NCBI GenBank assembly: GCA_011009095.1
Contig: VTPC01001755.1
Span: 1 to 64,000, forward strand
DNA: 64,000 nt
Direction: 5' to 3'
DNA from: Ignelater luminosus
Lineage: Eukaryota > Arthropoda > Insecta > Coleoptera > Elateridae
In this document: piece after piece, positions 46,853-60,122 of the stretch
Position numbering within the stretch: position 1 is the stretch's first letter
Layout of the letters: every line of letters starts with the position of its first letter
Notes under the pieces: model-generated
What the model saw: the letters and a program-made list of their open reading frames with translations, nothing else
Told to the model about the DNA's origin: nothing
Databases searched by the model: none
Program-made: the position numbers and the translations under genes

Positions 46853-49800
46853 TAAGTTTGTGTCGGTAATTCAGCTTCTGTATCTGGATTTCGTGTATGT
46901 TAAAGTCTGGAAATAATTTATTCATAATTTATATCATAACTTACAAGATATTTAATAATCGCACTTACAAAAGAAATACAGTAACTAACAAAATAAAAAA
47001 TCAGAGTAGCAAGAAATAAAACAAACAAGAAAACAGACAGCAGAGAATATTTTCAAAAACGAGTTAACCATACGTGCAAGTAGGTAGACTATTGACGATC
47101 GCGACGCCACCGAATCGACCATCATACCGCCGCCGCGCCATTGTATTGGTGTCACTTGCCGACATGTACGGCACGAGATCATGCTCATATGCCTCCCAGA
47201 GCCGCGTATGCCCAAATGTACTCTACGATAATCTTCTTATTCTATAGGAGAAATATACGTATGTATGACTTCAGCAGAACTAGTCTAGAAAAACTATTAC
47301 AAGATCTAGGCTTTTCATAGAAAAAATATTATATTAGAACACTGATGCAAAAACCTGAAGTAGAAACAATAAGGAAGAACTTCAGGTAAAATACGTGGCC
47401 AACTTAAACAGCCTTTGGTTTTCATGTACGGAGCGTGGATATTCTCTAATGTAACTGTACGAAGATATACTTCTGTTAGGACATTTAAATCAGAAGGAAG
47501 TGAGTTACATGAGTGGATTTATAATCTTACATGCGGACAACGAAAAAGACAAGTTTGATTTTCAAGTTTCATAAAGCATTCGCTATTATTTACAATAATG
47601 GACACGATGTCGCAAGTTTGCTTCTTTATCATTGCATTTTTGATGCCATAGAAATTGTGTGAAGTCAAGGAAAGAGGTGTTACGATGCAGAGATCTTCAA
47701 ATTCGGAAATCCAATAGACATGGGGGAGAGCTTTACAGAATGTAACAAATTAACAATGGTCGCATTATATAAAACACAGCAACTTAGTTATAATATCATA
47801 CTGACAGCGAGAGACAATTATACAAAACTTTTGAGTTAATAATAGGAAATGATTCAAGTGTAAGTGACTTGACTTTCTCAGACTTTGAATTAAATTATCC
47901 TATCAAATTAGTAATAAGTTATGTTAAGTTAGTCAATTTTGTCATAAACCTGTTGCAGTTGTAATGTAGTTAGCTACTCTGTATTTCTACTTGTTACTGT
48001 GAGGTGTTTTTGATATTCTGCTGCTTCTAAAAATAATCCCCTGCGGAGATTTAGATTTGGACTAGCTCTATCAAGATTATAAGTATAAAATTATAGAAAA
48101 TATCATACTCTCATATGGAATTATTAATAAGATCCAAAACCTACAAGACATACCGACACTTTATCCAAGAGCATTGACTGTATGATGAGTTAATGACTAA
48201 CATTTCTCCTGACTTATTATATACATGCATGGTAAAGAGTTATGGTTTTTCTGATTACCTGAGTCAAGAAATCATTTATACTACTGATGAAATCAGTGCT
48301 CATATTGGGAAGATTAAAACGAAGAAACGAAACGTTAATGAAGGTTCACTAACTTATTTACAGTGCCTTCTGGAAAAGAATGACTCGCCATAAGCATAAA
48401 ATAATTTAACAATTTTATGCCTTTCTTGCATTTGCTCATAAACGATTTATTGAAACGAAAAGAATTTATTAAAAACAATACATGCAAATACAAAATAAGT
48501 AAATAATTAATAAACAAATGAAATTTATTCCTACTTTCTACATGATACTCTTTAAAAGTTAATTTTTCACTTAAGTTGGTTGTTTGGACATGTTGACTTC
48601 CTAAAATTAGATTTTTTTTTTGAAGAAAATAATAACCATCAAATAAATGTTGGAAAGATTAATAAATGTGGGTGCTAATCAACAAAATTCAATTAAAAAG
48701 TCGAGCAACAATAATATAAAATCTCAGTATTGTGAAATACCTACTGCACGACAGTGGAAGGCGGCGAGCGGCTGACTAGACGAATCTGTAAATACCGGTA
48801 CTCTGCCTGCCTTATTTTCGACATTTGTTTAATTAAAATCCAGGATTTTTTGTATTAAATATTAAGAAGGACCATTGCTTTAATTTACCAAACAAAAATC
48901 TTTACAAAGATGTTCACAAAAATACGCAAATCGTACCTAAAATGCAATAAAAACGCACTCAATGGTAGTCGTAATAAACATAATCACGTACTGGCAGTAA
49001 ATAAATGCTAATAATTAACATATAACTTTTATTCACCGGAATGAATGTAACATAATACTTAGAACGAAGGATGGTAGATAACACAGAGCTAAAAATTGCC
49101 GTTATTTATGGTGCGATAATTTATTTATAAAATAATAATTGATTCGTAGGTGGACTGCTGGAGCCGGACGTAATTAGAGTAATTAGGTGCGTTTACCCTA
49201 CCCGACGTTAACAACAAAAATTGGATAACACATTAAGTGAAGTTGCAAAGTAAAAATTTAAGAAATCTTTATTGGTTCCAAAAAAATAAAAAGATCAGAA
49301 TCTCAAAGAGATGTACACAAATTTAATTTTGCCAAAATAAACTATGCTATGTCGACGATTTTGCTCCGGTGCAAAAACATTTATAGATTTGTCATCAGAC
49401 GACATGGAAATAAAAATATAGCGCGTGGCTTAAATTAATCACTAACATTTTTCACATTTGTCGAATTAAAACTGACAAAACGAAGTGTAAATCTGCGTGT
49501 AGATGTTAATAAACAAAACTTCCAACATCTGGTATGAATACGGTTTTAATTTAATTTAATATTAAGTTTTCTTAAGAATTCTTTTATATAAAGGACTTTA
49601 ATCTTTAAATCTTATCAGTGACATTTGCGTCGCATTTGAAAATTTGATGGTATGATATGGTTTTTATTTCCATGGCTAGAGTTCAGTCCAAGGCTTTTGG
49701 GACATTCGTTACATTTAATAGGATTAAAAGCAAGTTTGAGCAATCTGACTTCTATCCGAAGACAAGCAACGAATACGTTCAGAAATTTATTGGCATTTGT

Positions 49801-50254
49801 ATGATAAGTATATCTCCTATAGATTATTAAATAAAAATGAGATTACAACATGATTATTTCTTATTAGTAAAAACCGGATTCGTAGGAACGATCTTTTTTA
49901 TTAATTATTTAGGACGTGAACAAAAACCGAGTTATAAACGCGTTTCTATAAAAAGTAAATCATTTGGCACCTTTTTCATTTTTCCTAAATTCCTAAATTA
50001 CAAATGTTGATCCTAAATACTGTATTTTAGCTTCCTATTTTAGCTTCCTATTTTAGGATATTTTATTTCTTTTCTTATTTTAATGTATTCCCTCAGTTGA
50101 GATGCAATAACTTGAACTTCGTTTGCATCTCAATGTAGCTGTGTGGGTACTTGAGCCATTTCAATGCAACCTAACCTTACTAATGCTTAGACCTCATTGC
50201 GCAAGGTTACTTAAATCAACCAAATAAAAAAACAATCTCCTTTACATAAAAGAT
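46853..50254. other. Long intergenic stretch with scattered GC-rich patches
   Basis: No gene supported. GC- and CpG-rich patches at about 47085-47220 and 48740-48820 stand out from the AT-rich background and are unexplained. The 66-codon frame at 48193-48393 has no signature. Confidence 0.4.
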
Positions 50255-50450
50255 CATTCTAAAATTCTAGTTCCAAGCACAAGAAAACTAGAAAAAGTTG
50301 GATTGCCTCTTACAGATTCACTGCCCATAATCCAAGAAGTAGAAACGTCTCTGAAAGCGTGCCCCGGTAATGTTAGAAAATTAGCGTATGAAAAACTTTT
50401 AAATGTTACAGCAAAAAATTCGGATTATGGATTATTATATTCAAACGGTG
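50255..50450 (+). pseudogene. Possible transposon-derived coding relic
   Basis: An open stretch reads RKLEKVGLPLTDSLPIIQEV, then CPGNVRKLAYEKLLNV and AKNSDYGLL. Its rhythm resembles the middle of hAT-type transposases that I remember only loosely. Codon use is less AT-extreme than the flanks. Too short to assign; it could be an exon of an unknown gene. Confidence 0.3.
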
Positions 50451-50859
50451 ATTTTTTGTATTCTGATTTAGAATTTCTGTCCTATATCTTTTTCTATCCT
50501 TCCTATGTTAAGATCCTATTTCTGACATTTTATTATCCTAAGAATCCGCTCTCTACTTATTAGGTTTGCAGGAAATAAATGCAATCTCCGTGATGTCTCT
50601 GAAAGGTTTAATATGTCCTTATTGATAGGGTAATGAAATATATGAAGAGCAACTTCGGCATGAACCATGATGTACAATTACTGATTCTTCGCCAATTGCA
50701 TTCCAAAGTACGCATTGCAGCAACACTTTACTTTCTTCTAGCATTTTCACGAATCTTTTACTGTCTGTTTAAGGTGGTAAACAGACAGATATGAATTTTT
50801 AATTTAATTAGAGCGACTGAGTTCCAAATTTGTTAAACAATCGTGTTAGCTCTTTTGTA

Positions 50860-51066
50860 GGTGCAGTTGAAACATGGCAATCTGATTTTTGAGTACATTT
50901 GGAGCTTAGTTGTTTTTTATTCTAAAATAATGCGTTTTTCCATTTTCTTCATTATTGTTAGTAACATCAAAATTATATTACCATTATTGGATGTTTTGAA
51001 ACAAGCAGAAAATTTTATTGAGAGTGATATTTTGTCCTAAGACAAAAAATGGTGTTCCCTCTTGTA
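50860..51066 (+). repeat. Dispersed repeat, copy 1 (about 207 bp)
   Basis: Matches 53971-54185 in the same orientation, with shared phrases GTGCAGTT.AAACATG, AAAATAATGCGTTTTT, AAAATTATATTACCATTATT and GAAACAAGCAGAAAATTTTAT. Non-coding. Confidence 0.75.
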
Positions 51067-52172
51067 TACCCTATCGCTTTACGCACTGTATATTCATTAA
51101 TTTTAAATATTCGACTTTAATTAATTTTTACTCTTCTTACGTTTTCACCACCTTTGTAACTTATATTGATGTGATAATCTATATAAAATAACTGTCAACG
51201 TGATATGCATTATTATGCATCAGAATGCAACTGGCTCGATTAGTGACATATTTGTTAACAAGATATTTGTTTATGTCCAGTAAGTGAAATAAGTATAGAT
51301 GAAGATATAAAGAACAACCTTTCGTGCAAACGTTTATTGAGACCTTGGCGCAAAAGTATAGAAACGGCCTGTTTATGAATTTACTATTGAATTTGCTTAA
51401 AGAGAATTAAAAAACGGAACGATAGGATTTCGGGGGCATTAATTACTGGGAACCTTGGTGCAGACGTGCGGTACACCCATGCCACCCTCTTGCATGGTAC
51501 TGAAAATATCCATAAAATCTACTTAAGGGTTTTTCCATTTATTATGTAAAAATGACAATGTGACTTTGAAGATGTTTTGTCAACTATTTTAATCTCAAGT
51601 TAAGAAAAAAGATAACCTCAGGCATAAGATGAACTTAATCTGTAGGTGAATTTAATATTATTTACATAGCAAAAACTGCAAGATTTCTAATCTCAACTGC
51701 TGGTTGTAAGAAAAGTATAAATAAACAACTAATATATCTCGAGAAATCTGATTGCGTTTAATAAACAAAATTGTGTTCTCACTATTAAAACCTGTTAAAT
51801 ATGGTTCAAAAAAATAGGCAAAAGCTGTAGTTATCAGTGATCAAGTTATCATTGATTGATAGACTAGGTAAGAACAGCTCCAATATAAAATTGAAACCGG
51901 TTTTCAGAACGTAACAATTATGTAGATTCAGGTGCATGAAAACAAAAATTTGTCTAAAAAAGTAAATAAGGTTTTCGGTTAAAAAGATATTTGCGTATTT
52001 TATGAATTACGTTAGTTTTCGTTGCATTAATAAACTTTGTACTTTCTATTAGGTAATAATTGCAAACTGGATATATTCAAGATTACGGCCTTGATTTGTG
52101 TTTTTTATATCATTTTCAAGATACTAAGCGCGCAGATTGATCACGTGGAATTTCGGTCATAAAGGTAACTGG
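51067..52172. other. Upstream region of JHBP gene D
   Basis: AT-rich with no other gene visible. It directly precedes the TA-repeat promoter of gene D. Confidence 0.4.
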
Positions 52173-52192
52173 TTATATATATATATATATAT
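52173..52192 (+). promoter_or_regulatory. TA-repeat / TATA region of JHBP gene D
   Basis: An uninterrupted TA dinucleotide run about 72-90 bp before the start codon, at the position where genes A and C have a TATA box. It probably serves as TATA element. Confidence 0.5.
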
Positions 52193-52263
52193 TTGGTAAA
52201 AATCTGAAACACGCTATTATCAAAAGTTTATTTCTGTTTTAAAGTAGGCATAAAGTAATTATA

Positions 52264-55200
52264 ATGAAATCAGTAATATATGTATATCTGGTTATGCAAT
52301 TCTTGGGTGCAGAAAGTAAATCCCTATGTAAGTTATTATTTTGTTGCATTATAAATTTTTGCACTTATTCTTTTGTTTTTTGACAAAAATTTAAATTTCA
52401 AGATTTTTTTTTGTACAAGAGCAATACGGATTTTTTTATTTAATAAGTACAATAGAATGCTTCTTTAATTTTGATACACCATGATAAATACAATAGTAAA
52501 TTTCAGGTATAAAATACCAGGAAATTAAATTTAAGAAAAATCCAGTAGGCCACGCAATTAACCCCTAGATCAGTGTAGATGGTAGACAGGTTAGGGTATG
52601 CTTATAAATTATTATATTTAAATGAATTTCAATTGTTTTGATCTATAATTGATGCCTAGAATCTATAATTATAAATTTGAATTATTGTTTCAAAAACAAT
52701 TTTATTTAAATATTTAATTTTTCTTTATCAGTCAGTCACTTGAAAGTTATTTATTTTAGGTTACTTTTCTATTTTTATTTTACATTATTTAAAATATAAA
52801 ATTAATTTGAAAAATTATTTATCATTTATACTAACCTAGTGTTAATTCCACGGTCTATTCCACAACAAATTGTTTGCACTTGTTGTACAAAGAAGAAATG
52901 TTTAATGACATTTTCCTTCTAATATTAATCTTATCAGACATTCTAGTTACATTGAACATCTTTGACTTTCACTTTTTTTAATCTCGATTTTGAAAACTAA
53001 ATTGAATAGACAAGTTAAATAAAACTGGTGTTTTAACTTTCAAAAAATTTAAAACAAATAATGGTAATATTAAAGTTTTTTTTTCTGCACAAGGATCTTA
53101 AAATGCTTTATATGAAATGGTATCTTTGGAAAAAATTATTTAAAAAATCATTAATCCAAATTTGTTTCAAGTGTTATGGAAAATTTAGGGCATCACAGTT
53201 TGAAGGATTCATTAGAGATATTCAATTTTTGACACGGTTTAGTTAACTAAATTAAATTCTGTCCAAAATGCCTATAAAAACTTTTAATTTTCAATTTTTT
53301 TGCGTAACTGAAGGAAATGAACAAGGAATTATGTTTGTAGTATATTACGGACATTTTTATAATACTTTATAAAGATGTTAGCCTCGAAACACTATAAGAG
53401 CATAAGCAATTAATGTTTTATAATACTACCTACTAGAACACGTTATTTAAATTACGTTGTTACTCCATGTAATTGTTGCCTTCAACTAAATTAGTGATAT
53501 CAATTTTTATTTTAATATTACTAATCTTCATTATACTCTTATTATTATTATTACAATGTCTGCCGGCAAACGAATAAAAAATATCTCTCCTCCGGCGGCT
53601 TGGAATTCTTACCATCTCATTTACCAAGGCACAATGATCTCGAACAATTAATTTGTTTCCGTAAACGTAATGAGTTTAAAATATATTTGATGGAATAAGC
53701 TAAAACTAAAAATATTAAAACTTTATTTTATTATTTAAACAAATCCAACATTTACATATTACATAATATTAGTGAGATTTTCGGTGCTTGTCTGCTACTT
53801 GATTTGGATGGCTGATACGAGTAGAGCTGCAAGAACGTTAAGCTACAGTAGAGGTGAAACGGTGGAATTGTAAAAGGCATGTAACCTGAAAGTAGCCTTT
53901 AATGGAATTGCATTTATAACCCTCAGCTACTACCATTGGTGTTTACCTTATGAATGCAGATTTTTTTTCAGGTGCAGTTCAAACATGATAATTTGATTTT
54001 CAAGTAAATTTAGAACTTAGTCGTTTTTTTATACTAAAATAATGCGTTTTTTTAAATTTTCGTTATTACTGTTGGTAACTTCAAAATTATATTACCATTA
54101 TTAGAGGTTTTGAAACAAGCAGAAAATTTTATCAAGAGTGACATTTTGTCCTAAAACCAATAATAAAAAAGTTTTTCCTCTTGTCAACTCAATCCGAGGA
54201 CACACTGTAGATATTGAGTATTTGAGCGTTATGTTAGGTTGAGTTATAATAAATCTGTAAATAACAGTATGTTCATTACAAACATTATTAAAAATAAGCT
54301 CACGTTAATTTAATCCTATTGTTTTGGGTTCGAAAATTGCTGCTAAAAGAATGATCTACATTTCACAGCACACTATTATTTGATAATAAACATGGGCTAA
54401 TCGACACGTGAAATGACATAAAAGTCAAAATCGACAACTACTTAAAACTAACTTGATTTCAGTCTTGATTGTGCCTCATTAAACAAAAACTACCCTAAGT
54501 TAACTTAAACAGCCGTTGCCAACTTCAGCACATGACTAAAGGGCTATTTACACACTGGTTATGAAAACGTAATTAAAGTATTATTTGGGCACAGGTACAA
54601 AAGTACGTTAAACGGCTCTTTAGTACGAAAATAATTTTTTTTCTCCTTGTTTAATTTTTATCTTTGTTTGCTTGAATACATCTTGGATACCAAAGGTATC
54701 TTGTAATTAGTTGAAAAGGAAGATTTTTAATTTAGACTAGTAAAGTTTTTAAATCATGCATGCGAGAAGAAGGTATCACTTTCTTTTCTTGTAACACAAA
54801 TAAGAAATAATTCCTAATAGCACTTATTATTTTATTTGACGCAGTATTTATTGATACTGATTTACTGTTACAGATGATGCACTCAACCCATGCCATATGA
54901 GCGATCCCGATTTTAAAACATGCTATTTGAATTTTTTGAACAGAGGAATTGCCCTTGTAAACAATGAGATTCCAGGATTCAAAGTTCCTTTTACAAATCC
55001 TTACAAAATATCCAGTACAAATATAGACTTAAATATTGAGAATTTAGGTTCGGCAAATGGAACATTTAAAAATATAAAAGTAACTAATGCCTTCAAAGTT
55101 AAAATTAATAATATAAAGTAAGCTAATTTTATTGTTATTTAGTTTCATAAATAGTCATTATTCCTTCTTTTTAGATACGACTTGGAAAATTTGATTTTTG

Positions 55201-58200
55201 AGTATAACCTGACTCATCCAAAAATCAGTGCTGAAGCAGAATTTGTATTAGATGGAAAGCTATTTAGCACCTCTGCACATGTTGAAGGATCTATTAAAGG
55301 CAAACTTAGTAAGATACAAACTATTATGTACATTTATTAAAATTTGGATTTAAAAATCTACTGTTTCAGCTCTTGTCAATTCCAATATACGCTTGAAATA
55401 TAAGATTGTTGAAAGAAGAGGTATAAAATATTTCGCCGTAGATGACTTTAAGCTTCAGATGTATGTAGGTGACGCTGCTGTTCATATTATTTCAAATAAT
55501 CCTGAAGAACAACCAATTCGTAAGTATAACTAAAAAAAATAAAAAAAATAAAAAAGAACAGAATGGATTATGTAAACCTAAATTGATTACTACAAAGTTT
55601 TGGTTATCTTAATTTTTGGTTTTTATGATTACAACGGGATGTCTGTGATTTCTATGTTTGACAAAATCATAAGCAAGTATCTTCCAAAAAGAATACGATT
55701 TGTTCTAGTTTAGACCTGTGAGACTATAGAATTATCGCCAAAAATTTTGATTTTTTGAAAAGCAATCTGTACATATCCGAAAACCAAACACAAGCTACTT
55801 TGATCAACCAAGCCATTTTTTGTTTGACAGAAATGTTGAGATGACCAAAATTGAAGGCTTTTAATATTTTCGAGAAAGTATCGACGTTTCTGATGAGACT
55901 TTAATACAGTACGATATGGTAGACTATCACCAAATAAGACGCTTGGTATAAACAAGTTCTTTTCGACCAATTGACATTAGAAGTTAGCTTTTACTAACAG
56001 TTGATAAAACCTAAAGCTTTCGACTGTAAATACATATTTGTTGCAACTGTTGTCATAGTGACAACTTACATGACTCAAAAATACCAGAAAAGAGTCACTT
56101 TACCTGCCTAGGCGGGAAAGTTTTCTACTAATTTTATGAAGACAAAATAACAAAAACTCTGAGGCAACAATCAGCAAAAAATATATGTTAAGACTGCAGG
56201 TTTGCCTACTTAAACAAATAACTATTTTCTGCCTTGTTTTAAAAAAGAATAGAATTAAGACTCAGAATATTTGTTTCTTATTTTCAAATATTACGTTCTG
56301 GTATGACGTGCCGGACAACAAATTCAGTACACTTTTGCTAGTTTCTTTTTATTCCTAGATATCTTGGAGTCTTTAGAAGTGTAAATTCTAGAAATTAAAA
56401 AATATAATAAAATAATTAAAGATGAAAAGTTCGTACACCAAAAACGTGAAGAATCAGGACAGATTTTCTTGTAAGTTTGAGAATTGGAAGTCTGAAGAAA
56501 AATAATATTTCATAAAATTTTTCAAAACAAAAATCAATCATCTCTCCATAAGAACTAAGTAATTACAACTCAAACTTGACAAATTTGACAGAAAAATTAC
56601 TTCTTTATTATACCGGGCGTGCCATGTGGTGATAGTTTATTAGAGTGAGTCATATTAACAATTTTAAATTTGGTAGATCAAAGCAACTTTTGGTTTTTGT
56701 GTATACACAAATTACTAATGCAAAACGTTTTTAAAGATTTGGCGGTCCCTATAACAGGGTTATTCCCTAGCTAGATTCGAATATGCAATACATCATACAT
56801 TTTCACAGTTCGTTTTTTTGTAATTTAAAAGAACGAGGAGATATCAGAGACAGCTTATATTATGACAATTTGACATACAAAAACGTCTCAGAAGTTGTTT
56901 CTAAGGTTAGACTTCGTCATGATTAATTGTATTTAATTAAAACAAGAAGAATTAAAAGAAGTAGAATTATTAATGATGATGCTAATTGATTTTCATTAAC
57001 GCAATGCAGAAATTAGATATAAACAACAAGGACAAATGTAACAAACTAAAACCTTCCAAAAAAGATAGATAATGAATAAGCTAAGAACATTTAAATTAAG
57101 ATAAATTAAGCAATTAAAGTATGATCTGTGTTCGAATTCTTGTTCGTTATTTGCAATACGCTAGCAAGAAATTTCCACTCTTCCTAAGATATTGGTCAAT
57201 TCTTACGTAAGTTTGCTTCTAATCGTTCGGATATCTTTCCGTGGCATGTCTTTGTGAAGAATATCGTTGACGGTTACTAGTTTCTATCAAACTTAAATTT
57301 TTCAGTCACACTCCATAAAATAATTCTCTTTATTCCAAATACTAATTTGAACTAAAGTAAAACTGAAATTTAAAATGTCAAACTGAACCAACATAAACGA
57401 TGCAACAAAAGATTGTCTCCGCCTATTAGCATGGATTTCCAATTATTTAGTTTAGAAATACCGATGTGCTTTAGAAATTTATGCTAATAAATAAAATAAA
57501 AAGTCATACTAAATCGATTTTTTTCAACAAGTGATTTCTTATTTACCACATTCATTCTTAAGCGACTTGTGCAATTCTTTTTTCTGTAGCACCGATAACA
57601 TTCATCTTTTTTAAAGAAACACTCGATTATTACTTGTTTCATCATTTCTATGTTGTAGGAGATCTTTTCTTGATTATAAATATACTGAGTGATCCAAGAT
57701 AGCTGATGACAAGCTGAAGTTCCCACTAAACAAAAATACTTTGAAAGTTGGTAGCGCTTGATTTAGCCTTGTTTTAACATTTGTCATTGTAATATGTACG
57801 CCATTGGCTAGTTAAGTGACAATTAGCAACACAGCCAACTCTAAACTGCGAAGATTATTAAAACAATAACGCGAGAAATTCAAACTGTCATCAATCATTT
57901 TAGATCATTCGGTATATCCTTTCATTCGGCTAAGATCAAAAACAAAAGAACCAGAGTTCGAGGGCCATATAATGGAACGGACTGTATAGTAGAAAGCTTT
58001 ATATTTTAAGAACGTTGTAGTTTTGTTTAAAGAATTCTGTTTTAACTAATAGATAATATTTAATAAAATTAATGCTCTTAGAAAATCATTTACGCTATGT
58101 GTAATCCTAATATTTTTATTTATTTCTAGTTGATATTATACAAAATATGTTTAACCAAGATGCTCGTCTGTATCTGGATATGCTGAATCCTATTTATGTA

Positions 58201-58284
58201 GAGCGCGTTGAAACACTAGTAGTGCGTCCTTTGTTGGATGCCGCTTTGTATATTATACCAGCTGACAAGCTATTACTTAAATAA
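52264..58284 (+). CDS. JHBP/takeout-family secreted protein, gene D (248 aa, five exons)
   Basis: Exons: 52264-52327, 54874-55117, 55175-55308, 55370-55519, 58130-58284; GT-AG introns with phases 1,2,1,1; stop TAA. The product has a signal peptide (MKSVIYVYLVMQFLGAES), the cysteine pair C28 and C38 (PCHMSDPDFKTC), THPKISAEAEFVLDGK, the RRGIKYFAVDDFKLQM turn and a C-terminal helix (MFNQDARLYLDMLNPIYVE ... PADKLLLK). Exon 3 (134 nt) and exon 4 (150 nt) match the paralogues exactly, but introns 1 and 4 have grown to about 2.5 and 2.6 kb, against about 60-450 bp elsewhere. AATAAA lies at 58395. Function by family: a secreted binder of hydrophobic ligands such as juvenile hormone-like molecules; specific ligand unknown. 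Intron 1 holds a dispersed repeat at 53971-54185. Intron 4 has no recognisable gene. Confidence 0.92.
53971..54185 (+). repeat. Dispersed repeat, copy 2, in intron 1 of gene D
   Basis: Second copy of the 50860-51066 repeat, by eye roughly 80% alike. Part of what enlarged this intron. Confidence 0.75.
55520..58129 (+). other. Intron 4 of JHBP gene D (2.6 kb)
   Basis: GTAAGT donor and TTTCTAG acceptor. The content is AT-rich. A minus-strand open frame at 55710-55970 has no signature. No paired transposon ends were found, so the cause of the expansion is not visible. Confidence 0.6.
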
Positions 58285-58394
58285 ATAATAAGCTTAAATC
58301 CAACTAATAATACAAGAAAATAATTTAGTAATAATTTGTAAGGTTGCAGTTTTTATTGTATCAATAGGTATTGTTTTAAGAATAATTAACTATC

Positions 58395-58400
58395 AATAAA
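58395..58400 (+). terminator. Poly(A) signal of JHBP gene D
   Basis: AATAAA, 110 bp after the stop codon. Confidence 0.6.
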
Positions 58401-59435
58401 GGATGATACGATTTTCTATGCTCTGTTTCTCTGAATAACTCAGTACATATTTATCATTATGTAAATGCTTGTTACTATTAGAGAAATAATAAGTAGAACT
58501 GGTAAGTAAGATAGTAATACTGAAAATTCTATCTAAATACTTATATTAAAATTTGGACCTTGTGAAGGTATTGTGACATTATTTGAAATGTTAATGGAAA
58601 TTACGCGCAGATCTACCCTTTTTTGTGAACCCAATGGATTTCTAGGTATATTTTAAGCATTAAATTAACATTTTGTTTGAGTATTGGCATTTCATATAAA
58701 TTGATTATTTTATTTTATCGTAAAATGTATTCAACATGAGATCATTTCTTCGTTGTGAGAATGATTTATTCAGGCTTCATTTATGAAATTCGATCTGCAA
58801 TTTTTATTATTAAAACGTGCCTCATTTTAGTTTGAAATTGTTTATAGATTCTAGTATATTTTTCTGCTTTCGCCGATTAGCGGAAAAACTTGTTTACATT
58901 TAGGCTCCGCCGCTAGAAGAAATGCTGCGATGTGTCTAGATAAAAGACCGTATTAAATTAAAACAATAACGTTTGGTTATTTTCCATTTTTAATTTACCG
59001 TCTACGTTTCGTTCCTTGGTACTGTGTACAACCGGCTTCTTTTATTGTAGCAAATTGGTTGTGTAAAAAATTACTCAAAATTTTTCCGGGGGGTCGTAAA
59101 AGGGTTTATTATATACAATTGTGTTGTTGTTCAACAATGAAAGCTATCAAATGAATCTTTAGGAGGACCAGCGAAATTGATAAGATTTAATATTTTATCT
59201 AATTTATAACTTTACTTGCAACTGTCACATAAGCGTGACCATTGGGCTTCAGTCCGTTTACAGAATCCTTTTGTTTATTTATATTGTTTTGATAAGTAAA
59301 GGGAGTATTAGCTTTCACTCCTTTGTTAAAAATTGTAAGTGTTTTAACTAAAGAATTCAAAGCGTCAAGTTAACTATTGCTAAGTTATCTTTAAAAAGTG
59401 AACTGTTCATTGTATACGTTTTATAAAGTTATCTG
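58401..59435. other. Intergenic DNA downstream of gene D
   Basis: No gene or element recognised. A short GC-richer segment at about 58865-58940. Confidence 0.4.
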
Positions 59436-59606
59436 TATACAGGATGATATTTTATAAAGCCACTCGTATACAGGATGTTGTTTAGTAAGGGACCCATATA
59501 CAAAGTGTTGGCCCACGAGAAGCTGCGTGAGCTGGCTGTTGGTTCCCTATGACCTTCAGCTTCTGGCGTCTTTAATGTTTAATATCTTTTTCAATTGACA
59601 AGAGTT

Positions 59607-59652
<46 letters not shown>

Positions 59653-59820
59653 TTATCTTTTTCTTTACGTTAAGGTAAGTTTTGCTAGAACCACCCCGTC
59701 TTCGACTTGAGCTAGGGGACTGAACATCTTCCGTCATCCGTAACGGGCCTTAGGCTTCTTTTTCAGCTTTTTTCCGTTACAGTATTCGTTTAGATCTTTT
59801 AAAAACACTTAAATGCAAAA
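59436..59820 (+). repeat. Dispersed repeat with tandem head, copy 2
   Basis: Three head units begin near 59436, 59467 and 59497 (TATACAGGATG, TATACAGGATG, TATACAAAGTG), spaced 30-31 bp. The body aligns with 12790-13085 (CTTCTGGCG, ACCACCCCGTCTTCG, TTTTCCGTTACA). This copy contains a TG/AG microsatellite. Confidence 0.65.
59607..59652 (+). repeat. Compound TG/AG microsatellite
   Basis: Eleven TG units directly followed by twelve AG units. Confidence 0.95.
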
Positions 59821-60122
59821 TTTTGATTTTGGCTAAATGAGTTTTTCAAATGTACCCAAGCGTTTTTGTCAAAGGGCCCCTTTCTGGCAATAATATTTGT
59901 AATAAAACAGCCGCTATTAGCAGTTACGCTAATGTCACTGACATTTTTCTACTAGTTGTAAGCACCAAGTTTAAAAATATATAATTCATTCCATTTTTAT
60001 GTTTTGACATTGATTTTCAAATATAATTATATTTGAATATGATTATTAATTATTTTATTGTTAGATGAATACTGAATCTGTTCTTAGACAATTCTTTTCA
60101 ACATGCTGAGATTGCAACAAAC

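Noticed and set aside
48193-48393. 66-codon open frame
   Set aside because: No signature and no splice partners; length is within chance expectation.
55710-55970. 86-codon minus-strand frame inside intron 4 of gene D
   Set aside because: No confident family match; possible transposon trace but not supportable.
52173-59652. Tandem dinucleotide tracts considered as CRISPR or satellite arrays
   Set aside because: They are simple microsatellites without spacers; eukaryotic context rules out CRISPR.
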